In this document: piece by piece, positions 7,238-14,565 of the stretch
How positions within the stretch are numbered: the stretch's first letter is position 1
How the letters are laid out: the number at the start of each line of letters is the position of its first letter
DNA from: an uncultured Chryseolinea sp.
GTDB taxonomy: Bacteria > Bacteroidota > Bacteroidia > Cytophagales > Cyclobacteriaceae
Direction of reading: 5' to 3'
Assembly (NCBI GenBank): GCA_946478915.1
Contig: CAMLER010000036.1
Location: 1 to 15,205 of the forward strand
DNA length: 15,205 bases
Translations under genes and position numbers: made by a program
Notes under the pieces: generated by a model
Seen by the model: only the letters and a program-made list of their open reading frames with translations
What the model was told of the DNA's origin: nothing
Database searches by the model: none

Positions 7238-7266
7238 ACGTTTGTTAGCGTTTTTGTAACAAACGT
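7238..7266. promoter_or_regulatory. Perfect 10-bp inverted repeat in a divergent promoter region
   Basis: ACGTTTGTTA (7238-7247) and TAACAAACGT (7257-7266) are perfect inverse complements separated by nine bases (GCGTTTTTG). The site lies 45 bases upstream of the surface-protein ATG and 118 bases upstream of the FUSC ATG. It could be an operator for a dimeric regulator or a stem-loop in the leader of either gene. Each arm contains ACGTTTG, close to the -7 element on its own strand. Confidence 0.5.
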
Positions 7267-7383
7267 TGTAGGAATTGTATCCTTCGATTGGGATTAAATT
7301 ATCATCCTCGCTCGCATTTAGTTTCATTGAAAATATTTGTCACGGCACCCCTAATCAAAAAGCGTTGTCTATTTTAGCGCCGC

Positions 7384-9516
7384 ATGCGATTTGGACAGGA
7401 CTATCTCACGGAAATACAAAGCTTCACAACAAGTCAGTATTGGAATTCAGGTGTTCGTATTACCGCGGGGGTGATGATTCCCATGTTGATCATGGTAAAC
7501 AAAGGATGGCTTTCTGATGGAATACCTTTCCTGTGGGGTGCCTTGTTTGTAAGCCTGACCGATACACCTGGGCCAATACATCATCGTAGAAATGGAATGC
7601 TGGCAGGTGTTGTTCTCAACACCCTTACCGTATTGATCTCAGGCTTCCTGTATCAGTTCGAAGCATTTCTGCTCATACAAGTGCTCGCATTCTCCTTCTT
7701 CTTTTCACTATTTGGCGTTTACGGAACAAGGGCAGGCGCTGTGGGGGCACTAGCGTTGGTCGTAATGCTCTTAAACATGTCTCCGTTCAGAGAAACCAAC
7801 GACTATGTTTTTAATGCAATGCTGACCGGCGGCGGAGGAATTTGGTACGCGAGTTTTAGTATGCTACTGTTCAGACTTCAGCCATATCGCCTTGTTGAAC
7901 AGGCCCTGGGCGAGAACCTGCGTCAGATAGCTGACTATATAAGAGCCAGAGGAGCTTTTTACAAACGGAGTGGCGATATCGATGCTTCTTTTAACCTCGT
8001 AATGCAAGAGCAGATAGCAGTACTGAAGAACCAGAACCAGCTTCGTGAACTGATTTTCAAGACACGACAGTTTGTGGGAGATGCCAGCCCTAAAAGCCGA
8101 AGCATAATGATGGTATTCCTTGAGTCAATTCTCTTGTTTGAGGAGACCATGCACACCTACCAGGATTACAAATTACTTCATCAGCACACGCGTCATACCG
8201 ATCTGCTCGATAAATTCTATTCCCTTATCACTCAAATCGCAGCCGAGCTTGAATACATCGGTCTCTCCGTTCAAGGTGGAAGAGCTGTTCGCCGGATTCC
8301 CGATTTTTCAGCGAAATTGGATGAACTCTCCAACGCTATTCGCGAACAACAATCGAATTCTTCCGGCACCGCAGTGAACGAGAGTCTGCGGGCCTTAGAG
8401 CAAACCGTTGAGAATCTGCGAAGCATTGCAGATCGCTTATCAAACCTTATCCTGTATACTCAGCTGCAGATTGATATAAATCCCACGTTGCAGGATCAGG
8501 AAATTGAAGAACGGTCATCCGTTCCTCAAACGTCGAAGCGGATTCACGTGTCGCTGCTGCTTGAAAATCTCACCTTTCGGTCCAACAACTTCCGATATGC
8601 CGTCCGTCTCACTGCCGCAATGCTGGCGGGCTATGCAGTGTCAACCTTGCTGTCCGTCAGTCATACGTACTGGGTATTGCTAACGATAATCACCATTGTA
8701 AAACCAGTCTATAATGTAACCCGTCGTCGCAACATTCAACGTGTATTGGGGACGTTAGCCGGTGTACTGGCAGCCAGCCTTGTTCTCTTTCTTATTTCAG
8801 ACACAACGGTGTTGCTGGTGCTTCTTGTTATATGCATGCTGATGGCGTATAGTCTCCTCCGGGTGAACTACCTGGGTTTTGTAATCTTCTTAACAGTTTA
8901 CATCGTAATAACTTTCCATTTCCTTCACCCGGTGGAGTACGAACATTTAATCGGCGAAAGGCTCATCGACACTTTTATTGGATCCGTTGTTGCCGCCCTT
9001 GCCGCGCGTTTTATTTTTCCTGTGTGGGAGCATGAAAACATCAAGGGTGCGATGGAAGAAGCCATCGAAACAAACCGGGCATATTTTTTGGCGGCATGGG
9101 AGCAACTAACCGGAGAATCCGGTGGTGAGAGCGAGTATGCCAAAGCGCGTTCAGACGCCGTTGTATCGCTTACCAATCTTTCTGACAATTTTCAACAGAT
9201 GCTGGTAGAGCCCGGCCAGGGAAAAACTTCTTCACATGTTCACCAATTCGTGATAGCAAGTCACGCGCTTACGAGCCGCATTGCAGCGCTTTCCGCCGTG
9301 GTAAGCAAGGCGCCTGAAGAATCCTGGCGCAACGAGAAACAAATGATTCTTGATGCATTAGACGAAAGTGTTAAGAATCTAAGTCTCCAGGAGGCACCTG
9401 AAAGAGTCTCACCAACAGAAATGAAACTCCAAAGAGCGAATCCTCTTAGTATTATACACGCTCTGGCGCGTGATATTCGTGCTATCACTCACCAGATTGC
9501 CCTTTCGAAGGAATAA
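7384..9516 (+). CDS. YccS-like FUSC family inner-membrane protein
   Basis: A 710-residue protein with the duplicated layout of YccS/FUSC proteins. The first membrane bundle (residues about 22-165, about six segments) contains GIPFLWGALFVSLTDTPGP and HRRNG, the YccS-type N-terminal domain. A long soluble helical region (about 166-400) follows. The second bundle (about 405-545) holds the FUSC core: HTYWVLLTIITIVKPVYN, RRRNIQRVLGTLAG and ERLIDTFIGSVVA. A cytoplasmic tail of about 165 helical residues closes it. The family is related to aromatic-acid efflux pumps such as AaeB and plant aluminium-activated malate transporters, but YccS-type members have no proven substrate, so I infer a transporter-like role. 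The ATG at 7384 precedes a short amphipathic leader. It is followed after 74 bases by the hybrid regulator gene on the same strand. Confidence 0.87.
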   Translation: MRFGQDYLTEIQSFTTSQYWNSGVRITAGVMIPMLIMVNKGWLSDGIPFLWGALFVSLTDTPGPIHHRRNGMLAGVVLNTLTVLISGFLYQFEAFLLIQVLAFSFFFSLFGVYGTRAGAVGALALVVMLLNMSPFRETNDYVFNAMLTGGGGIWYASFSMLLFRLQPYRLVEQALGENLRQIADYIRARGAFYKRSGDIDASFNLVMQEQIAVLKNQNQLRELIFKTRQFVGDASPKSRSIMMVFLESILLFEETMHTYQDYKLLHQHTRHTDLLDKFYSLITQIAAELEYIGLSVQGGRAVRRIPDFSAKLDELSNAIREQQSNSSGTAVNESLRALEQTVENLRSIADRLSNLILYTQLQIDINPTLQDQEIEERSSVPQTSKRIHVSLLLENLTFRSNNFRYAVRLTAAMLAGYAVSTLLSVSHTYWVLLTIITIVKPVYNVTRRRNIQRVLGTLAGVLAASLVLFLISDTTVLLVLLVICMLMAYSLLRVNYLGFVIFLTVYIVITFHFLHPVEYEHLIGERLIDTFIGSVVAALAARFIFPVWEHENIKGAMEEAIETNRAYFLAAWEQLTGESGGESEYAKARSDAVVSLTNLSDNFQQMLVEPGQGKTSSHVHQFVIASHALTSRIAALSAVVSKAPEESWRNEKQMILDALDESVKNLSLQEAPERVSPTEMKLQRANPLSIIHALARDIRAITHQIALSKE

Positions 9517-9590
9517 TACAGCGATAGCATTGGAAGTTTTTTGGTATACGGGTATATTTAATATGCGTGACTCCCCTACCGCTATCCGAT

Positions 9591-12572
9591 ATGACGCGCA
9601 GCCTGATAATCTTTTTATGCTGTTCCTTAAATGTTGTGTGTGCCCGTCAGATTTCAACGACGCTCCTCAACGACAGGATCATCACTCAACTTGGGCAGGC
9701 TTCAACTGATACAACCGCCATAAATATTTACCTCCAACTGGCCGAACAAAGTATCAACGACAATCCGAATCAAGCTCTTTTGTTCGCTGACTCTGCATTA
9801 GCCACTGCTAGACAACTTCAGAATACTGAGTATATCGCAAAAACCCTTATCAAACTCGGCTCCTATCACAGAAGGCTAAGTTATTTTCAAAAAAGCGCTG
9901 CTTTTCTGGAAGAAGCCATCCGGATTTCTCCCCAAACATCAGCCTGGCTTGGCGAAATCTACCTGGAGTCAGGTATCACATTCCTCCGAATGTCAAATCT
10001 CGATTCTGCAACAACATACATCACCCTTGGGCTAGAGCACTTTGCCAAGTACCCGGACCCCACCCTTGAAGCCTTATGTCTTAATATGATGGGCAACATC
10101 AAACGGGAACAGAATGCTTATGAGGCTGCGCTTGACTACTACATCAAGGCATTAAGACTTTTTGAACAGGAACAGGATCTGGCCGGATTAACTCAGTCCC
10201 TTTCAAACATTGGAAATATACATAACCTGTTAGGAGATACAGAAAAGGCACTAGACTATGCACTGCAAAGTCTTGAAAAGGCTCAGCTGGCAAATGCAAA
10301 AAGCTCAATAGCCTATAGTAATCGATTACTCGGACGAATTTACAGGAAGAAAGGGAAGCCTGACGAAGCGCTCAATGCCTACAAAAGCGCAATAGAGATG
10401 TATGACCAATTGGGATCCAAGCGGGACCTTTGTGAAACGCTTCTAAGTATTGCCAACATCTATTACGACAAAGGCGAGTTTACAGGCGCGATAAGACGAT
10501 ATCAGGAAGCCATCGCGATTGCGAAAACAATACCCGATACGTTGTCTATGAGCTATTGTTACCTATCCGGTGCACAGACTTTGATGCAACTCAAGCAGTT
10601 AAATAGAGCGAAGGCGTATCTGGATACAGCAATAACACTTTCGGAAAGAAAGCAAATTCTTGTTGTAACCATGGATGCTCATGCCCTATTAAGCGAGATA
10701 TACGAAACGGAAGGTAGTTATAAATTATCAAAAGAACACCTGGCTACGTACATGGCCATCCGCGACAGCGTTACCCATATGCAAAATAAAAAGGCAGCCC
10801 AGGAAATTGAGGCGCGATACCAAAGTGAAAAAAAAGACGATGCAATTCGGATACTAAATGCAGAAAACGGCTTGAAGGCAGCGCAAATTCGATCCAAAAA
10901 CAGGGAGCAAACCTACTTGTTGATTTTCCTCGCGCTCACGATAGCATTGGCAGGCATAATTTACAACCGGTATAAACTCAAAGCACGAGCAAATATTAAA
11001 CTTAAAGAACTTGACGAGATGAAGTCGCGATTCTTTACCAACGTTTCACATGAGTTCAGAACGCCCTTAAGCCTCATTATTGGCCCCTTGGAGAAAGTAT
11101 TGACACAAACAGCGGATGGACCTGAGAAAGAAAATTTTGAAATGATGTATCGCAATGCTGACAGGCTTCAAAATTTGATTAACCAGGTGCTTGACCTGTC
11201 AAAATTGGAAGCCGGTAGCATGGAACTACAACTCGAGGAAGGTGAAATTTCAGCAGTTATTAGATTGATAAGCAGTACATTTTCGTCAATGGCCCAACGA
11301 AAAAATCTAACGTACACACAGGAGATTTTCCAAGGTCCCCTGAACGGAGTATATGATCGCGATAAGCTAGAAAAAATGTTGAATAACCTTTTATCTAACG
11401 CTTTCAAATTTACACCGGAAGGAGGTGTAGTCTCCTTGAAGGCAACGGAGGAGGACGGGAAAATTAGTATTGAAGTCACCGATACAGGGATAGGCATTTC
11501 TGAGAAAGAACTGCCGCTGATCTTTAATCGCTTTTACCAGATAGATGATTCAAACACACGATCATCAGAAGGCAGTGGGATAGGCCTCGCGTTGACGAAA
11601 GAGTTGGCCGAACTCCATCGCGGGAAACTTTCGGTAACGAGTAGAGAGGGCATTGGCAGTGTCTTTACTTTAGTGATTCCTATCAGGCGAGATGCATACC
11701 CGGAGTTGCCTATTCAACACGGACGCTTGGAAAAACGCGTCTTCGCAGAAACACCATTGTCACAATCAACGGTAGTGAATAACCTCGATGATGAAAGTAA
11801 GCCGCTTATTCTCGTGGCGGAAGACAACGAAGATATGCGATCTTTTATGATGAGCTTGTTGCGTGAAACGTATCGGGTTGTTTGTACGACCAACGGCAAA
11901 GAAGCATTGGAGTGCGCAAAATCCATTGTGCCTGACTTAATCATTACAGATTGGATGATGCCTGTTATGGATGGAATCGCCTGCTGCGAACAAATAAAGA
12001 TAACACAGGCAACATCTCATATTCCTGTTTTAATGCTGACTGCGCGAGCGGACCAATCTAGCAAGCTGGAGGGACTCGAGACCGGCGCAGATGATTATCT
12101 TATCAAACCGTTCAATGCGACCGAACTGATTATACGAATTAGCAACCTTATCGAGCAGCGACGAAAGCTTCGAGAAATTTTCAGCAGGGAATTAATCCTC
12201 CAACCGTCGCAAATATTGCTGCCTTCCCGCGACGCTACTTTTCTTACCGGACTATTAGCACTTCTCGAAAAAAAGTATTCTGACCCCGATTTCAGCGTGG
12301 AAGGAATGTCTGACTATGGTAACATGAGCCGAATGCAGTTGCACCGAAAGCTAAAGGCCCTGACAGATCAATCGCCTGGAGAATTTTTACGCAGATTTAG
12401 GCTTGAACGTGCAAAGCAACTGCTTTTGGTGAACGGCATGCAGGTTAGTGAAGTTTGTTTCAAAGTGGGATTTAACAACTTATCTCACTTTTCGAAGGCG
12501 TTCAAAGATTTTACAGGAACAACCCCCACTGAATTCAGCGAGGCATCAAAGGAGAAAAGCAAGATGTTATGA
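9591..12572 (+). CDS. TPR-containing hybrid histidine kinase / response regulator with AraC-type HTH
   Basis: A 993-residue hybrid two-component protein. In order it has a signal peptide (1-18), TPR-like helical repeats (about 40-400) in the periplasm, a transmembrane segment (441-458), and a HisKA domain with phospho-acceptor His487 in NVSHEFRTPLS. The HATPase domain shows an N-box (598-608), G1 DTGIGI (631-636) and G2 GSGIGL (661-666). The receiver domain has acidic Glu744/Asp745, phospho-acceptor Asp787, Thr817 and Lys839. An AraC-type helix-turn-helix follows (about 885-985, VSEVCFKVGFNNLSHFSKAFK). All key residues are present, so sensing, phosphorelay and DNA binding are joined in one chain, as in Bacteroidota hybrid systems; here TPRs replace the usual beta-propeller sensor. 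ATG 9591 is preferred over GTG 9567 because it begins the signal peptide. Likely targets are nearby genes, which is inference. Confidence 0.92.
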   Translation: MTRSLIIFLCCSLNVVCARQISTTLLNDRIITQLGQASTDTTAINIYLQLAEQSINDNPNQALLFADSALATARQLQNTEYIAKTLIKLGSYHRRLSYFQKSAAFLEEAIRISPQTSAWLGEIYLESGITFLRMSNLDSATTYITLGLEHFAKYPDPTLEALCLNMMGNIKREQNAYEAALDYYIKALRLFEQEQDLAGLTQSLSNIGNIHNLLGDTEKALDYALQSLEKAQLANAKSSIAYSNRLLGRIYRKKGKPDEALNAYKSAIEMYDQLGSKRDLCETLLSIANIYYDKGEFTGAIRRYQEAIAIAKTIPDTLSMSYCYLSGAQTLMQLKQLNRAKAYLDTAITLSERKQILVVTMDAHALLSEIYETEGSYKLSKEHLATYMAIRDSVTHMQNKKAAQEIEARYQSEKKDDAIRILNAENGLKAAQIRSKNREQTYLLIFLALTIALAGIIYNRYKLKARANIKLKELDEMKSRFFTNVSHEFRTPLSLIIGPLEKVLTQTADGPEKENFEMMYRNADRLQNLINQVLDLSKLEAGSMELQLEEGEISAVIRLISSTFSSMAQRKNLTYTQEIFQGPLNGVYDRDKLEKMLNNLLSNAFKFTPEGGVVSLKATEEDGKISIEVTDTGIGISEKELPLIFNRFYQIDDSNTRSSEGSGIGLALTKELAELHRGKLSVTSREGIGSVFTLVIPIRRDAYPELPIQHGRLEKRVFAETPLSQSTVVNNLDDESKPLILVAEDNEDMRSFMMSLLRETYRVVCTTNGKEALECAKSIVPDLIITDWMMPVMDGIACCEQIKITQATSHIPVLMLTARADQSSKLEGLETGADDYLIKPFNATELIIRISNLIEQRRKLREIFSRELILQPSQILLPSRDATFLTGLLALLEKKYSDPDFSVEGMSDYGNMSRMQLHRKLKALTDQSPGEFLRRFRLERAKQLLLVNGMQVSEVCFKVGFNNLSHFSKAFKDFTGTTPTEFSEASKEKSKML

Positions 12573-12621
12573 TTCCGTCACATCCTGTTACAATTTAGAT
12601 AGCCGCTATTTTATCACAGCC

Positions 12622-12650
12622 CATACCTTCAAACAAAAATTTGAGGTATG
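12622..12650 (+). promoter_or_regulatory. Hairpin sequestering the start codon of the IPT lipoprotein
   Basis: CATACCTTCAAA (12622-12633) pairs with TTTGAGGTATG (12640-12650), giving 11 base pairs with one bulged T (12628 or 12629) and a six-base loop CAAAAA. The right arm contains the only Shine-Dalgarno-like bases (GAGG, 12643-12646) and the ATG (12648-12650). In an RNA that includes both arms the start would be paired. No T-run follows, so it is not an intrinsic terminator. Confidence 0.55.
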
Positions 12651-13748
12651 AAGCGCATTAGAAAAGTTATCGTGGTAGCACTGTTCGCAGGGATGTTTAT
12701 TGTTTCTTGTTCTGATGATTCCAGTACAGACCCCGGTCCGAATCCTCCACCTCCACCCCCACCTCCAGGGTCAGAAATTACAATAACGTCGGTGGGTCCC
12801 TCTGAACTGTTTTGGGGCGATGAAATTACGATAACAGGGACCGGATTTAGTGCAGTGAAGGAACAGAATATTGTAAAGTTTACCAACGTGGATCCCGATG
12901 TTCCACCCGTTTTGAAATGTCAATTGAACTATACTTCTGCTCAGGGAGATATTGAAATCATCACTGCGAGTCCGACCCAACTAAAAATTAAGGTTCCCGT
13001 CAAGCTTAACATTATGGATGAGCCCTATTGCGGCCCCCGCAAAGCAGATATAGAAGTTGCTGTTGGTAGCAGTGTGGCTAAATCAACAGGTTTGGAATTT
13101 GGCCCGCTCCCCTATATCAGCGGATTCCTTTACCATTATGGTTGGTTTGATGTTCCTAGTGTAACAAGGATTGCTGATTCGGTGATGATTGGTGGTGGCC
13201 TTTTATACACTCCAAAAAATGGATCCAAATATTGGGACAAGCTGAGGCTTTCAATCGACGATATGAACATACCCATCAAATACCGGACTATTGGCTTGGA
13301 GAGTGGATGGTCGTTTTATCTGCCGGTTGAAGACTTTGCAGAGATCAATTGTTCGGAAGAGCCTGACGGCTGGGGAGCGCGTGAGATGAAGTTTACTTTT
13401 TCGATTGAAGGCACAAATAAGTCTGCATCCCGAATGCTATATGTCCAATACTTACCGCCGCAGTCTTCATCATGCGACCTCTGTCCCTCGCCGCTGAGCA
13501 AATTAGCTGGCGGTAATCCTGAATGGGTGATTAAGGGCCAGAACATGAATTATTCAGAAGTTCGCTTTTCGCCGATCGCACCATGTGGCGGCGCCACTCA
13601 GGGAATGGGCATCAATGCCTCTGAATGGACAAATGAAATTCGGTTCTCGGTTCCACTGAGCATTCTGGCATCAGATTGTGCATACGGGGTATACCTCACC
13701 AACGAATGTCAAAGTACATTCATTGGTAATATTGGAATTAATCCCTAA
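12648..13748 (+). CDS. IPT/TIG-domain lipoprotein, probably surface exposed
   Basis: A 366-residue protein with a lipoprotein signal peptide ending in IVSC, lipid-modified at Cys21. The residues after it (SDDSSTD) resemble the S-D-D type lipoprotein export signal described in Bacteroidota, so surface display is likely but unproven. A proline linker (31-40, eight consecutive Pro) leads to an IPT/TIG immunoglobulin-like domain (about 43-150: ITSVGPSELFWGDEITITGTGF). The remaining 215 residues are beta-rich with paired cysteines. A stretch near 282-310 (WVIKGQNMNYSEVRFSP) looks like a second, weak IPT-like domain. IPT domains bind sugars or proteins in many surface proteins; no ligand can be named. 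The gene lies 75 bases after the hybrid regulator, possibly co-transcribed, and its start is within a hairpin. Confidence 0.82.
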   Translation: MKRIRKVIVVALFAGMFIVSCSDDSSTDPGPNPPPPPPPPGSEITITSVGPSELFWGDEITITGTGFSAVKEQNIVKFTNVDPDVPPVLKCQLNYTSAQGDIEIITASPTQLKIKVPVKLNIMDEPYCGPRKADIEVAVGSSVAKSTGLEFGPLPYISGFLYHYGWFDVPSVTRIADSVMIGGGLLYTPKNGSKYWDKLRLSIDDMNIPIKYRTIGLESGWSFYLPVEDFAEINCSEEPDGWGAREMKFTFSIEGTNKSASRMLYVQYLPPQSSSCDLCPSPLSKLAGGNPEWVIKGQNMNYSEVRFSPIAPCGGATQGMGINASEWTNEIRFSVPLSILASDCAYGVYLTNECQSTFIGNIGINP

Positions 13749-13759
13749 GAAATATCTGG

Positions 13760-13828
13760 CTGATCGGATCGTGCGACGTTTAGTTGAGGCTTATCATTGC
13801 TCACTAGATGCTCGCACAATCTGATCAG
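13760..13828. repeat. Imperfect 17-bp inverted repeat after the lipoprotein gene
   Basis: CTGATCGGATCGTGCGA (13760-13776) and TCGCACAATCTGATCAG (13812-13828) are complementary at 15 of 17 positions. In plus-strand RNA one exception is a G-U pair and the other a C-A mismatch. The 35-base spacer has no strong internal structure. No T-run follows, so it is not a classic intrinsic terminator, though it could stabilise the 3' end of the lipoprotein mRNA. It may also be a repetitive element occurring elsewhere in the genome. Confidence 0.6.
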
Positions 13829-13854
13829 TTGTTAATTCCTATACAATAAAATTA

Positions 13855-13886
13855 TTGGCGATCCAATTCCCACGGTGCTAACTTAG
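13855..13886 (+). promoter_or_regulatory. Candidate Bacteroidota promoter of the methyltransferase gene
   Basis: TTG (13855-13857) is followed after 21 bases by TAACTTAG (13879-13886), seven of eight matches to TAnnTTTG. The spacing fits the -33/-7 layout, and the ATG at 13906 lies 19 bases downstream. There is no good Shine-Dalgarno sequence. Confidence 0.4.
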
Positions 13887-13905
13887 GGTCATTAAATTAT
13901 TGACC

Positions 13906-14535
13906 ATGCATCGCACCTTTGGAACAACAATAATCCTCTTGCTAATATCGACGGTAGTCTTCGGACAGGTTGCCAAGCAATCGGATTTGGATAAAAAAGT
14001 CCAGACATTTTTAAAAGAAAATAAATCAAAATGGCGAGACCTGAATGTACCTTATGAAGACGGACAAGTTCTACACGATCTCATTGTAAAAAATAAATAC
14101 AAATCCGCGCTAGAAATTGGAACTTCGACAGGCCACTCAACTATTTGGATTGCCTGGGCACTGAGCAAGACAGGAGGAAAACTAATTACCATTGAAATTG
14201 ATGAAGACAGACGCAAGGAAGCGCTGGAGAATTTAAAAGCTGTTGGTCTGTCTGAATTTGTGGATTCGCGCTTAGCAGACGCGCATGAACTAGTCAAGTC
14301 GTTACAAGGTCCGTTCGATTTTGTTTTCTCCGACGCTGACAAGGGTTGGTACACTCAATATTTTAAAGATGTTGAACCGAAGCTGTCGGTGGGAGGTTGC
14401 TTCACTGCCCATAATGTGAACAATAATTTTGGTGGTATTCGGGAGTTTATGGAGTATGTGCGCAACCAGAAAAGTTTTGATACTTCGTTGGCTGGAGTGG
14501 ATAAGGGAATTTCTGTTAGTTACAAACGAAGGTGA
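13906..14535 (+). CDS. Class I SAM-dependent O-methyltransferase-like protein with signal peptide
   Basis: A 209-residue protein from ATG 13906 (a TTG six bases upstream is in frame but less likely). Residues 1-20 (MHRTFGTTIILLLISTVVFG) look like a cleavable signal peptide. The rest resembles small cation-dependent O-methyltransferases of the CCoAOMT/COMT type: motif I ALEIGTSTGHS (68-78), motif II ITIEIDEDRR (94-103), and FDFVFSDADKGWY (137-149) containing the presumed metal-site Asp143. Where the family usually has Asp-Asn as the next metal ligands, this protein has His169-Asn170 in GGCFTAHN. These enzymes methylate catechol-like hydroxyls, but SAM is normally cytoplasmic, so an exported form is puzzling. 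The gene is isolated and converges on a kinase gene with 30 bases between stops. Confidence 0.8.
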   Translation: MHRTFGTTIILLLISTVVFGQVAKQSDLDKKVQTFLKENKSKWRDLNVPYEDGQVLHDLIVKNKYKSALEIGTSTGHSTIWIAWALSKTGGKLITIEIDEDRRKEALENLKAVGLSEFVDSRLADAHELVKSLQGPFDFVFSDADKGWYTQYFKDVEPKLSVGGCFTAHNVNNNFGGIREFMEYVRNQKSFDTSLAGVDKGISVSYKRR

Positions 14536-14565
14536 CATTCGTGTAACAAAGATCTTGCTATTGAA

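Noticed and set aside
7275..7517. A plus-strand frame of 80 residues overlapping the FUSC start
   Set aside because: It overlaps the FUSC N-terminus in another frame, has no motif, and the FUSC frame shows clear membrane segments there.
9567..9590. GTG start adding eight residues to the hybrid regulator
   Set aside because: ATG 9591 begins directly with a signal peptide; the eight extra residues would put a non-hydrophobic extension in front of it.
12629..12886. A minus-strand frame with a polyglycine stretch
   Set aside because: The glycines are the complement of the proline codons in the lipoprotein linker; it has no recognisable domain and overlaps a well-supported gene.
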